In this document: piece by piece, positions 1-7,788 of the stretch | Position numbering within the stretch: the first letter of the stretch is position 1 | Layout: each line of letters starts with the position of its first letter | Assembly: GCA_039938515.1 (NCBI GenBank) | Contig: JBDUUL010000008.1 | Location: 1-56,003 of the forward strand | DNA: 56,003 bases | Direction of reading: 5' to 3' | Source of the DNA: Nitrososphaera sp. | GTDB lineage: Archaea > Thermoproteota > Nitrososphaeria > Nitrososphaerales > Nitrososphaeraceae | Translations under genes and position numbers: made by a program | The notes under the pieces: model-generated | What the model was told of the DNA's origin: nothing | Databases searched by the model: none | Seen by the model: only the letters and a program-made list of their open reading frames with translations

Positions 1-1537
1 CCTTGGACCAAGAGGAATGGACAAGATGCTTGTGGATACTCTGGGCGACGTGACAATAACAAACGACGGAGCGACGATACTCAAGGAGATAGACGTGCAG
101 CACCCGGCGGCAAAGATGATGGTCGAGGTTGCCAAGTCAGTCGACAACGAGGTTGGAGACGGGACAACTTCGTCCGTAGTATTTGCTGGCGCGCTTTTGG
201 AAAGGGCCGAGGAGCTTCTTAGCAAGGATGTTCATCCATCCGTAATAGTTGACGGCTACAACGCCGCGGCTGAGCAGACCCTCAAGCTTCTTGAAAAAAT
301 TGCGATCAAGGTCGAGCCGAGCGACAAGCAGACTCTCCTCAAGATAGCAAGGACCAGTATGGACTCCAAGCTGGTCTCTGACGACAGCCCGGTTCTGGCG
401 CAAATAGTGGTTGACGCCACAAAGCAGATCGCAGACAAGGGCGATGGTGAGGGGCTCAAGGTCGATCTTGACAACATCAAGGTGGAAAAGAAGGCAGGCG
501 GCTCCATCCGCGATACCAAGCTTATCAAGGGCATAGTGCTTGACAAGGAAGTCGTCCACGCCGGAATGCCAAAGCGCATCGAGAAGGCGTCGATAGCCCT
601 CATAAACTCTGCACTTGAAATTGAAAAGACCGAGATGAGTGCCGAGATCCGCATCTCAGACCCGCAGCAGATGCAGATGTTCCTCGAAGAAGAAAACAAG
701 ATGCTCAAATCGATGGTAGAGAAGGTAAAATCTGCAGGAGCTAACGTCGTTCTCTGTCAGAAGGGAATCGACGACATTGCCCAGCACTACCTTGCCAAGG
801 CAAACATACTTGCAGTCAGAAGAGTGAAGGAAAGCGACATGACCAAGATGTCAAAAGCCACTGGCGCCAGAATAGTCAACAACCTTGACGACCTGACAGC
901 AAAGGACCTTGGCAGTGCTGACCTGGTCGAGGAGAGAAAGGTAGAGACTGACAAGTGGGTGTTTGTCGAGGGCTGCAAGAATCCAAAGGCAGTATCGATA
1001 CTTGTGCGAGGAGGCTCTCAAAGGGTAGTCGACGAGGCTGACAGGTCGCTCCACGATGCACTGATGGTAATGAAGGATGTTCTTGAAAAGCCAGCGATCG
1101 TCGCAGGAGGCGGAGCACCCGAGGCATATCTTGCAAATGAGCTGAGACAGTGGGCAAGTACCCAGGAAGGGCGCGCACAGCTGGCGGTTCAAAAGTTCGC
1201 CGACGCGCTTGACTCCATCCCGCTGAATCTTGCAGAGAACGCAGGCATGGACCCGATTGACACAATGACTGAACTTCGCGCAAGGCAGAGCAAGGGCAGC
1301 AAGTGGGTCGGGATTGACTGCAGAAACACGGTGGTTACCGACATGCTAAAGCAGGAAGTTCTCGAGCCAGTCAGCGTCAAGCAGCAGATTATAAAGTCGG
1401 CCACAGAAGTCACCTCGATGCTTCTGAGGATTGACGACGTGATTGCAGCAAACAAGTCCAAGATGCCCGCAGGTCCACCCGGTGGCGGAGGAATGGGAGG
1501 TATGGGTGGCATGGGCGGAATGGGCGACATGGACTAA
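1..1537 (+). CDS. thsA: Thermosome (group II chaperonin) subunit, 5' truncated by window edge
   Basis: ATP-dependent protein-folding chaperonin subunit that assembles into a double-ring cytosolic complex. The reading frame is open from base 2 (LGPRG before the first visible Met), so about 35 N-terminal residues lie outside the window. Visible family features are the nucleotide-binding GDGTTS motif near residue 50, the TNDGATIL segment just before it, the GGGAPE motif near residue 365, and a Gly/Met-rich C-terminal tail (GGMGGMGGM) typical of archaeal thermosomes. It stands alone and is followed by a T-rich stretch likely to stop transcription. The specific subunit type (alpha, beta or gamma paralogue) cannot be told from this sequence alone. 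Confidence 0.97.
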   Translation, partial: LGPRGMDKMLVDTLGDVTITNDGATILKEIDVQHPAAKMMVEVAKSVDNEVGDGTTSSVVFAGALLERAEELLSKDVHPSVIVDGYNAAAEQTLKLLEKIAIKVEPSDKQTLLKIARTSMDSKLVSDDSPVLAQIVVDATKQIADKGDGEGLKVDLDNIKVEKKAGGSIRDTKLIKGIVLDKEVVHAGMPKRIEKASIALINSALEIEKTEMSAEIRISDPQQMQMFLEEENKMLKSMVEKVKSAGANVVLCQKGIDDIAQHYLAKANILAVRRVKESDMTKMSKATGARIVNNLDDLTAKDLGSADLVEERKVETDKWVFVEGCKNPKAVSILVRGGSQRVVDEADRSLHDALMVMKDVLEKPAIVAGGGAPEAYLANELRQWASTQEGRAQLAVQKFADALDSIPLNLAENAGMDPIDTMTELRARQSKGSKWVGIDCRNTVVTDMLKQEVLEPVSVKQQIIKSATEVTSMLLRIDDVIAANKSKMPAGPPGGGGMGGMGGMGGMGDMD

Positions 1538-1548
1538 AAGTCCGCCGT

Positions 1549-1573
1549 TTTCCTTTCTTTTTGTTTATTCTTG
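1549..1573 (+). terminator. T-rich terminator after thermosome
   Basis: Twelve bases after the thermosome stop there is a pyrimidine stretch with several T runs (gttttcctttctttttgtt). Archaeal RNA polymerase terminates at such T-rich tracts without needing a hairpin. Inferred only from base composition. Confidence 0.5.
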
Positions 1574-1638
1574 CAATTTCAAAATACCCAAATACAACTC
1601 GGTTCTGCCGTAATGCAGGCGCAGTTGCTGGCTAGCAC

Positions 1639-2679
1639 ATGAGCATTGTTTCAAAGATAAAGCAGCTAAAAATAGTCGGCTCGATTGCGGTGATGCCGGA
1701 CTTTTTTGTTGACAGGATTGTACGGCTTGAGTCAAAGGAAATGCTCTTTGAGGCGCTAAACGAAAAGGCAAAGAGCGGAGGTGGAAGCGTCAGGGGCGTT
1801 CCGACTTCGGATGTGAAGGGCGGAAACGCCGTCAATGTCGCTTATGCCCTTGCCAGGCTCGGATTCAAGGTTACACTCTTTACCGTGGCAAGCGACATCG
1901 GGGCGGAACTTATCAGGCGGTCATTTCAAAAGTTTGGAGACAGAGCTGTCCTTCGCATCTCGCCGGGCAGGCACGGCTATACAACGTCCTTCGAGTTTCC
2001 CCACCAGGGGACGCGGGTCAACGTGATGGTAAGCGACATTTTGGACAACTCGGACTTCGGGCCGGACCGCATCAGTGCGGACCAGGACAGGGCAATTCTC
2101 AAGAATGCAGACGGCGTTATGGTTGTAAACTGGGCAAGCAACCTGAAAGGTACAGAGCTTGCCGAGTTTGCATTTTCCAGCTCGCCAAGTGCATTTCACA
2201 TGCTTGACCCGGCAGATATTGAAACTCGCAAGGACGAATTTCTGCGCGCCCTTACGGCCAACCTGGCGGGCAAAGTCGATTGCCTTAGCATAAACGAAAA
2301 CGAGTGCAGGCTGCTGTCCAAGGCGTGCAGCCTAGAGAGAACTTTGGGCGAGACATTCAACCCCCAAGAGGTTGCGGATGCAGCAAAAAGCCTGGCCCAG
2401 AAGGTTGGTTTGAGCGTCGACCTGCACACAAAGGCCGGCGCGGCATGGTCCAACGGAAGGGAGGTAGAGTTTGTGCACTCGATAAAGGTTGACGCAAGGA
2501 TGCTGACTGGAGCAGGAGACGTCTGGGATGCGGCAGACATGGTAGGTTATCTTGCCGGGCTCGAGCCAAGGGAGAGAATCCTGTTTGCCAACTGCGCGTC
2601 GTCGCTCTACATCCGCGATGCAGGCGGCGAGCCCCCTGAAATGACCAGGATATTTGAGCTGGTAGAACGCGTGCAGTAG
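1639..2679 (+). CDS. PfkB-family carbohydrate kinase
   Basis: Sugar or nucleoside kinase of the ribokinase (PfkB) superfamily, cytosolic, ATP-dependent. The family signatures are visible: an N-terminal glycine-rich region (KGGNAVNVAYALARLG, about residues 55-70) that binds the sugar, and the C-terminal signature LTGAGDVWDAADMVGYLAG (about 290-310), in which the GAGD aspartate is the catalytic base. Length of 346 residues is usual for the family. The substrate cannot be read from the sequence. ATG at 1639 is the first good start. The next gene begins within 50 bases, so the two may be co-transcribed. Confidence 0.85.
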   Translation: MSIVSKIKQLKIVGSIAVMPDFFVDRIVRLESKEMLFEALNEKAKSGGGSVRGVPTSDVKGGNAVNVAYALARLGFKVTLFTVASDIGAELIRRSFQKFGDRAVLRISPGRHGYTTSFEFPHQGTRVNVMVSDILDNSDFGPDRISADQDRAILKNADGVMVVNWASNLKGTELAEFAFSSSPSAFHMLDPADIETRKDEFLRALTANLAGKVDCLSINENECRLLSKACSLERTLGETFNPQEVADAAKSLAQKVGLSVDLHTKAGAAWSNGREVEFVHSIKVDARMLTGAGDVWDAADMVGYLAGLEPRERILFANCASSLYIRDAGGEPPEMTRIFELVERVQ

Positions 2680-2724
2680 AGCTTGTACTGCTGTTTTTAT
2701 TGTGGCTGGCGCATTTTTCAGGCA

Positions 2725-3003
2725 GTGATAGAGCCAGTCGACGCTATTCGCGTTGTAGATGCAATTTCAAAGAACCTAGCAGAGCTTTCCAGAGCAAAAT
2801 CAAACTTTCAAAAGTTGCCGGATACTTTCTGGGGGTATTATGCGCGCGGGCATGACGGCAAGGGGACGTTTGGGGTCATTATCACTTACTCTGAGGCAGC
2901 CGGCGACGTTGACCAGCTGATGCGCATGTATGAGCAATGGGTGGAGAAAAGCAAGGGTCAAGTTGACGACTCGGCGCTCCGCGGAAATCCTGGCAAGGCC
3001 TAG
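2725..3003 (+). CDS. Hypothetical protein, about 92 aa
   Basis: Small acidic and basic mixed protein without transmembrane segments; I do not recognise a family. The reading frame is open from a TTG at 2683, but the first dozen codons (Cys/Phe/Tyr rich) look like non-coding sequence, so I prefer the GTG at 2725, which begins VIEPVDAIRVVDAI. The body is regular for a soluble alpha/beta protein (FWGYYARG, GVIITYSEAAGD). It lies directly behind the PfkB kinase gene and overlaps the convergent MazG-like gene by four bases at its end. Confidence 0.6.
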   Translation: MIEPVDAIRVVDAISKNLAELSRAKSNFQKLPDTFWGYYARGHDGKGTFGVIITYSEAAGDVDQLMRMYEQWVEKSKGQVDDSALRGNPGKA

Positions 3004-3251
3004 GTAGACTTTAGGTTTTCGAGTTTCTTCGAATAAACCGCCGCCATGTTTGCTTCAAGGTCAAATCCGTACTTGGACGCAAGAAAGTAGAGAAGCGCCG
3101 CAGACTCGGTGATCTCCATCTTTGCCAAATCCGTATTGTTCTTTTCCAGGCCAAACGCAATCTCGCCAATTTCGCGTACCAGGTGAATGAACGCTGCGTT
3201 TTTGTCATCGCCAAACTTTCTCTGATAATATTGCGTTGCTATCGAACTCAC
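3000..3251 (-). CDS. MazG-like nucleotide pyrophosphohydrolase family protein
   Basis: Likely an all-alpha NTP pyrophosphohydrolase (MazG/HisE-like), which cleaves nucleoside triphosphates to monophosphates; the helical pattern HLVREIGEIAFGLE followed by KMEITESAALLYFLASKYG and a final EANMAAVYSKKLE helix fits that fold, with acidic residues in the expected metal-binding places. The frame is open upstream to 3338, but a TATA-like box (tttatat, minus strand, about 3275-3283) sits 27 nt before a GTG at 3251, which suggests a leaderless transcript starting there, giving an 83-residue protein. Divergent from rpS19e. Family assignment is from pattern only and moderately sure. Confidence 0.6.
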   Translation of the reverse strand: MSSIATQYYQRKFGDDKNAAFIHLVREIGEIAFGLEKNNTDLAKMEITESAALLYFLASKYGFDLEANMAAVYSKKLENLKST

Positions 3252-3274
3252 GCCGGAGTCAGCGCTTGATTGCA

Positions 3275-3331
3275 ATATAAAGATCGTCGGCAGAACTGCA
3301 GATCGGGGATGGCAGAATAAGGATTTATAAG
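3275..3331. promoter_or_regulatory. Divergent promoter region: MazG-like (-) and rpS19e (+)
   Basis: Plus strand: tttataag at 3324-3331 lies about 31 nt before the ATG of rpS19e at 3359. Minus strand: tttatat at about 3275-3283 lies 27 nt before the GTG of the MazG-like gene. Both distances fit archaeal TATA boxes of leaderless or nearly leaderless transcripts. Confidence 0.55.
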
Positions 3332-3358
3332 GGATCACCGATTCACCGAAAATACTAA

Positions 3359-3814
3359 ATGGCCAAGGTTTACGACGTTCCGGCTGACGAGCTCATTGAA
3401 AAACTGGCCGAGCAGTTGAGAAAGGAAAAGAGGATAGAACCTCCTGCATGGTCAGCATTTGTCAAGACGGGCGCTCATGCCGAAAAAATTCCCCAGAATA
3501 AAGACTGGTGGTATGTGCGTTGCGCTTCTATTCTACGAAAGGTTTACCTTCACGGCCCTGTCGGTGTTTCGGACCTTAAGGTTGCATATGGCGGAGTCAA
3601 GCAGGTCGGCTACAACCTGTCGCACCACCGAGATGCTGGCGGCGCAATCATCCGCAAGGCCATGCAGCAGCTCGAGGCTGCAGGGTATATCGTGAAAGTG
3701 CAAGGCAAGGGACGGCTTATCTCAAGCGAAGGCATGAAGAAGATGGACAGACTGGCTACCGAAATTCACAAGGAAATGATCAAGACCGTACCGCAGCTCC
3801 AGCGGTACGCCTGA
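3359..3814 (+). CDS. rps19e: 30S ribosomal protein S19e
   Basis: Archaeal/eukaryotic-type small-subunit ribosomal protein. Recognised from the S19e core: YDVPADELIEKLAE at the start, WWYVRCASILRKVYL near residue 50, the GVSDLKVAYGG segment, and LSHHRDAGGAIIRKAMQQLE near residue 95. Full length at 151 residues. It is the first gene of a pair with the PDCD5-like gene, which begins seven bases after its stop; this pairing is common in archaea. A TATA box about 31 nt upstream of the ATG suggests a very short leader. Confidence 0.97.
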   Translation: MAKVYDVPADELIEKLAEQLRKEKRIEPPAWSAFVKTGAHAEKIPQNKDWWYVRCASILRKVYLHGPVGVSDLKVAYGGVKQVGYNLSHHRDAGGAIIRKAMQQLEAAGYIVKVQGKGRLISSEGMKKMDRLATEIHKEMIKTVPQLQRYA

Positions 3815-3826
3815 GCCTTTTTGAGC

Positions 3827-4120
3827 ATGTCCTCTCCATATTCTCAAGCGCAGCCAAACGACGAGGAAGCGCGGAGAAGAGAGGCAGAGGCCGCAGCGAT
3901 GCGAGCACGCGTGCTCAATGTACTGCTAGATCCGCAGGCCCGACAGCGGCTGATGAACATAAAACTGGTCAAGCCAGACCTTGCCGCGGCCGTGGAGAAC
4001 TACTTGATAAATGCCGCTTCATCCGGCAGGCTTAACAGGATGTTGACCGACGAGGAGCTGAAGCAGATTCTCATCCAGCTACAGCAGCCAAAGCGGGATT
4101 TCAGGGTAAACAGACGGTAG
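3827..4120 (+). CDS. DNA-binding protein, PDCD5/TFAR19-related
   Basis: Small helical protein of the PDCD5 family, found in all archaea and eukaryotes and reported to bind nucleic acids; exact role in archaea unclear. Recognised from a charged N-terminal helix (NDEEARRREAEAAAMRARVL), the core LLDPQARQRLMNIKLVKPDLAAAVE, and the terminal LTDEELKQILIQLQQPKRDF. The first in-frame start is a TTG at 3821, two codons earlier; the ATG at 3827 is preferred. It follows rpS19e so closely that the two are surely one transcript. Confidence 0.92.
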   Translation: MSSPYSQAQPNDEEARRREAEAAAMRARVLNVLLDPQARQRLMNIKLVKPDLAAAVENYLINAASSGRLNRMLTDEELKQILIQLQQPKRDFRVNRR

Positions 4121-4233
4121 CCTTCAGAGGCTAAATTCTAGCATTTAATCAGTCCGGTTACTGATAGGCGTGTATACGCCGGTCGCCTCATGAGTTAAAT
4201 ATTTAAGGTCACAGTCATGTCCTGTTTGTTGCA

Positions 4234-5283
4234 ATGAAGGCCGCGGTATTTAGAGAATATAATCAAGATCCAAAAAAAGTTGTCAAAATAGAAGATATTG
4301 ACATGCCGAAACTGAAACCTAACGAAGTTATGATAAAAGTCGAGTCAGCCTCTTACAACTATAACGACCTCTGGGCGATATGGGGCGAGCCGGTCAAGAC
4401 GCCGCTCCCGCACATCTCGGGGAGCGACGTGGCAGGCACCATAGTTGAAGCAGGCGAGGACGTGACCAAGCTCAAGGTAGGCGACAGGGTCGTCTCCCAC
4501 TCGAACATGAGCTGCCGCGTCTGCGATATGTGCACCTCCGGCAGGGAATATGACTGCAACGACAGGCAGATCTGGGGGTTCCAGACAGGCCCGCTCTGGG
4601 GAGGCTTTGCGCAGTATACGCACCTGCCAGAAGTAAACGTTGTCAAGCTTCCAGACGCGGTTTCATTTGACGATGCGGCCGCGGTCTCCATGGTGGGAAT
4701 GACCTCATGGCACATGCTCGTCGGCAGGGCCAAGATAAAGCCGGGTCAGACTGTGCTTATCATGGGCGGCGGCTCCGGTGTCGGCATGGTCGGCATCCAA
4801 ATCGCCAAGCTTTACAACTGCACGGTTATCGCCACCGCAGGGAAACAAGACAAGATGGACAAGTGCATTGAGCTTGGCGCAGACTTTGCAGTCAACCACC
4901 GCGAGGCTGACTGGTACAAGAAGGTGCGCGAGATAACAAAGAAGCAGGGTGTCGACGTCGTCTTTGAGCACATTGGCAAGTCGGTATTCCCGCAGGAAGT
5001 AGGCCTGCTCAAGATGGGAGGCACGCTTGTTGCAACAGGCGCGACCACCGGCTACGACTCGACTATAGACCTCAGGTACCTGTTCTTCAAGGGCACCAAC
5101 CTGCTTGGCTCTACGCAGGGCACCAAGGCAGAGCTGGAAGACGTGATACACTGGGTAGGCAAGGGCAAGATAAAGGTCGTAGTTGACTCCAAGCTGCCGT
5201 TCAGCGACATGGTCGAGGGCCACGTCATGATGGCAGAGGCAAAGCAATTCGGCAAAATTCTGACGAGCCCTCAAAAGCTCTAA
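4234..5283 (+). CDS. Medium-chain dehydrogenase/reductase (quinone/enoyl reductase type, lacking catalytic zinc ligands)
   Basis: NAD(P)H-dependent oxidoreductase of the MDR superfamily. A structural-zinc cluster CRVCDMC...C is present near residues 91-110, and the cofactor-binding Rossmann motif GGGSGVGMVGIQIAK near 172. The catalytic-zinc ligands seem to be missing: where zinc alcohol dehydrogenases have Cys and the GHE pair this protein has SYNYNDLW and HISGSDVAG. That pattern is usual for enoyl or quinone reductases, so an enoyl-CoA (for example acryloyl-CoA) reductase is a reasonable guess for an archaeon with the 3-hydroxypropionate/4-hydroxybutyrate cycle, but this is inference. A TATA-like ttaaatattt lies just upstream (about 4195-4205). 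A CitE-like gene follows on the same strand. Confidence 0.85.
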   Translation: MKAAVFREYNQDPKKVVKIEDIDMPKLKPNEVMIKVESASYNYNDLWAIWGEPVKTPLPHISGSDVAGTIVEAGEDVTKLKVGDRVVSHSNMSCRVCDMCTSGREYDCNDRQIWGFQTGPLWGGFAQYTHLPEVNVVKLPDAVSFDDAAAVSMVGMTSWHMLVGRAKIKPGQTVLIMGGGSGVGMVGIQIAKLYNCTVIATAGKQDKMDKCIELGADFAVNHREADWYKKVREITKKQGVDVVFEHIGKSVFPQEVGLLKMGGTLVATGATTGYDSTIDLRYLFFKGTNLLGSTQGTKAELEDVIHWVGKGKIKVVVDSKLPFSDMVEGHVMMAEAKQFGKILTSPQKL

Positions 5284-5286
5284 CTC

Positions 5287-5316
5287 ACTTTTTTGTTTAG
5301 TTTTTATTTTCTTGCC
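5287..5316 (+). terminator. T-rich terminator after MDR gene
   Basis: Starting five bases after the stop codon are several closely spaced T runs (cttttttgtttagttttt), a likely factor-independent archaeal termination tract. Confidence 0.5.
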
Positions 5317-5336
5317 ACTTTTCCCACCATCAATCT

Positions 5337-6221
5337 ATGTTCCGAAGCCTGATCTTTGTTCCCGGAGTCAGCGCTAGATTCGTGGAAAAAGCCAAGACGC
5401 TTGCTGCAGATGTAATCTGCTTTGATCTGGAAGACTCAGTCCCGGCCAACGAAAAGGAAAACGCGCGGGCCATAATTTCAGAGGCCATAGCGTCGCACAG
5501 GAAAGAGTATGCGAGGCCAGTTTATGTCAGGGTGAACGCACCGGATTCCGGGCTGATAGCATCCGACCTCAATGCCGTGCTCAAGGAAGGAATCGACGGG
5601 ATAGTGGTGCCCAAGGTCAACACCGCGGAGGAGCTTGTCGAGGTGACACAGACCATCGCCTCTTTTGAGCAGTCGCATGGCATCGAGGAAGGCGAGCAAG
5701 CCGGAGAGAGCCTGATTTCCATAATTCCGTCGATAGAGACGGCAAGCGGGGTCGTAAATGCATATGAAATTGCCCGCTCCGACAAGCGAATACAGGCACT
5801 CGTCTTTGGAGTTTTTGATTATCTCTACGACATGAAGCTTGACTATGACGAGCACGACCCGTCAGGCTACAAGTATGCAAGGGCAAAGGTTCCGGTTGAC
5901 GCGAGAGCCGCCGGCGTGGCAGCCATTGACGCGATATGGCAGAAGGTTGATGACATTGATGGTCTGAAAAAGGACGCCGAGATTGCAAGGAGGCTGGGCT
6001 ATTCGGGAAAGAGCCTGGTTCACCCAAGCCAGATAGAGCCCGTGCACTCTATCTTCAAGCCCGGCCGGAACGAGGTCGAGTGGGCGCGCAAGGTGGTAAA
6101 GGCGCTGGCAGAGGCAAACGAAAAGGGCACTGGGCGGGGGGCAGTGAGGCTTGAGGGCAGAATGGTTGACGCGGTGCACTACAAGCAGGCCAAGGCCATC
6201 CTGGATGAGTCCGGAAGCTAG
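5337..6221 (+). CDS. HpcH/HpaI aldolase / CitE-like CoA-ester lyase
   Basis: TIM-barrel lyase of the citrate lyase beta subunit-like family, which includes malyl-CoA and citramalyl-CoA lyases. Family features: RSLIFVPGVSARFVEKA at the N-terminus, the CFDLEDSVP metal-binding segment (about residues 29-37), VRVNAP near 65, IIPSIETASGVVNAYEIA near 130 containing the metal-ligand Glu, and KSLVHPSQI near 225. Length 294 is normal. It could take part in acyl-CoA metabolism along with the MDR gene before it, but no substrate can be assigned. Its last four bases overlap the convergent membrane-protein gene. Confidence 0.88.
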   Translation: MFRSLIFVPGVSARFVEKAKTLAADVICFDLEDSVPANEKENARAIISEAIASHRKEYARPVYVRVNAPDSGLIASDLNAVLKEGIDGIVVPKVNTAEELVEVTQTIASFEQSHGIEEGEQAGESLISIIPSIETASGVVNAYEIARSDKRIQALVFGVFDYLYDMKLDYDEHDPSGYKYARAKVPVDARAAGVAAIDAIWQKVDDIDGLKKDAEIARRLGYSGKSLVHPSQIEPVHSIFKPGRNEVEWARKVVKALAEANEKGTGRGAVRLEGRMVDAVHYKQAKAILDESGS

Positions 6222-6712
6222 GGACCGAGGGCGCAGGCGCCCGTGATTTTTCTGCTGGTCGAGTAGAACGCCCAGACGAGGATTGCCAGCGAGACCAAGC
6301 GGAGCGGTATCTGGTAGACCGAGAGTATCGTAGTCGCGGCAAGGCCGGTCCCCCCAAGCGCAGAAACAAGTGCGGGCCCAACCGACGAGCAGCCAACGCA
6401 TGCGCTTGAAAGAGTTGCAAGCGAACTCCCTGACAGGAGGGAGCCGGCGCCGACCTTTCTCCCTGCGCGCATGCTAGACAGCGCGAACGCATTCATGCCG
6501 GCTACAAGGCCAAGGAATACCGCGGTGACCGTAGAGACGACAAAGCCCAGCACGGCGCCGGTGGGAACGTAGAATGCAAGGACAGGCGAAAAGAACAGGA
6601 GCTGGTCAAAAGTGTTGAAGACCATCCAGAACGTGACAGCGACTGCCGCGGCGATGACAATGTAGACCGGCTTTGAAAAGGCCATCCTCATTGCAGAGGC
6701 TATCATACCCAT
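6218..6712 (-). CDS. Four-helix membrane protein with a CxxC motif, downstream of DsbA
   Basis: Predicted integral membrane protein of 164 residues with about four hydrophobic helices (around residues 15-33, 40-70, 90-125 and 130-150). A CVGC motif sits in the sequence SSACVGCSSVGP, at the boundary of the third helix. It begins six bases after the stop of the DsbA-like gene, so both are one operon. The coupling with a secreted thiol oxidoreductase makes a redox or metal-handling role for the Cys pair plausible, but I recognise no characterised family. Ends overlap the convergent CitE-like gene by four bases. Confidence 0.75.
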   Translation of the reverse strand: MGMIASAMRMAFSKPVYIVIAAAVAVTFWMVFNTFDQLLFFSPVLAFYVPTGAVLGFVVSTVTAVFLGLVAGMNAFALSSMRAGRKVGAGSLLSGSSLATLSSACVGCSSVGPALVSALGGTGLAATTILSVYQIPLRLVSLAILVWAFYSTSRKITGACALGP

Positions 6713-6718
6713 AATCTC

Positions 6719-7465
6719 TCAGCTCACAAGCTCTTTATCAATTGCTTGCTGGAAGGTGACAATAGGATATGCGCCGGCTATCGGGACAGGTGAGCTGCCG
6801 TCGCTTTTTTCCACAACAAACCCGGGAGTCCCCTGAAACCCAAGCGACTTGGCAAGCGCGATATCGCTGTTCACCTGTGACAGGTACTTGCCGCTGTCAA
6901 GGCAGGTATCGAACTGCGCACTGTTGAGATCAGGGATCTGCTGCGCGAATGACTTTAGATTGCCAACGCCCGCCCAGCCCGAGTTTATCGCCTTCTGGTT
7001 CTTGTAAAGAATGTCGTGGAACTGCCAGAACTTGCCCTGCTCGTTAGCGCACTGGGACGCCTGGGCTGCGCTTACAGAGTCGGGGCCATACCAGGCAAAG
7101 TGCTTGAATACCACCGCGACCTTGCCTGCCGTGACGTACTGTTGGTCTATCTGGGGCTCGGTGGCGGCCGCGTACCTGTCGCAAAACTCGCACTGAAAGT
7201 CGCCAAATTCTACCAGCGTAACCGGAGCATTAGTCCCCCCCTTGTACGCGGAACCGGAGGCAATTAGGCTTGCAAGGGACAGATTCCTGGTGCCAGTGTT
7301 GTTGCTCGACTGACTGGAACTGCTCGACAGAGCCGGATTGCTAGCCGGAATCTTTGAGGCTGCAAGCGCAAAAGAACCAACAAGCACAGCGGCTACTATT
7401 GCGACAAGCACGTACATTGTGGCCTTGCTCTTTGTCTTGCGGCCAGTCCTGGGTTTGTCCTTCAA
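6719..7465 (-). CDS. DsbA-family thiol-disulfide oxidoreductase, membrane anchored
   Basis: Thioredoxin-fold protein acting outside the membrane to oxidise or isomerise protein disulfides. A single N-terminal anchor (about residues 16-36, VLVAIVAAVLVGSFALAAS) is followed by a Ser/Asn-rich linker, then the fold with active site FGDFQCEFCDRY (CEFC) near residue 93, and the cis-proline loop GFQGTPGFVV near 215, both hallmarks of the family. Two further Cys (SQCANE, DTCLD) could form a structural disulfide. Start is a TTG at 7465. It is the first gene of a two-gene operon with the CxxC membrane protein. Confidence 0.92.
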   Translation of the reverse strand: MKDKPRTGRKTKSKATMYVLVAIVAAVLVGSFALAASKIPASNPALSSSSSQSSNNTGTRNLSLASLIASGSAYKGGTNAPVTLVEFGDFQCEFCDRYAAATEPQIDQQYVTAGKVAVVFKHFAWYGPDSVSAAQASQCANEQGKFWQFHDILYKNQKAINSGWAGVGNLKSFAQQIPDLNSAQFDTCLDSGKYLSQVNSDIALAKSLGFQGTPGFVVEKSDGSSPVPIAGAYPIVTFQQAIDKELVS

Positions 7466-7507
7466 GCATAGTGAATTTCTCTCAGGACTGCTAAAGAGGT
7501 TTCGAAG

Positions 7508-7651
7508 CTAAAAGCCTACCTTGTCAAAGTCCATCGAGCCGGACTCGCTTATCTTGGGCTTGTTGCCGTGAACTGCCCTGTGCCTCTCGAGGTGAGCCTC
7601 GTCGGCAAATTCACTGCCGCACTTTTTGCACTTGAAGGCCAATGGTGTCAT
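7508..7651 (-). CDS. Tiny C2H2 zinc-finger protein, 47 aa
   Basis: A short frame from ATG 7651 to TAG 7508 encodes a 47-residue protein with a single classical C2H2 finger: FKCKKCGSEFADEAHLERHRAVH, shown here only by its key residues C-x2-C-x12-H-x4-H. A basic tail and an acidic terminus (DFDKVGF) follow. It is too short for a normal ORF caller yet has all zinc ligands and coding-like third positions. It lies between the DsbA operon and the CAP-domain gene. Such one-finger proteins are frequent in this archaeal lineage and may bind DNA or proteins; the function is unknown. Confidence 0.75.
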   Translation of the reverse strand: MTPLAFKCKKCGSEFADEAHLERHRAVHGNKPKISESGSMDFDKVGF

Positions 7652-7788
7652 TTACTGCCAGGGTGTAGAAAAGCCTACCTCACAGAAAATTACACTAGAA
7701 AAAACGATCTCAAGGCGGAAGTGTAGGAAGCAACTTCGTACTCGGGTTATTATCGACGCCGAAAAGAATCGCCGGATGTACAAGGCCA

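Noticed and set aside
1189-1530. 113-codon frame antisense to the thermosome 3' end
   Set aside because: Pro/Met-rich product is merely the reverse reading of the Gly/Met tail.
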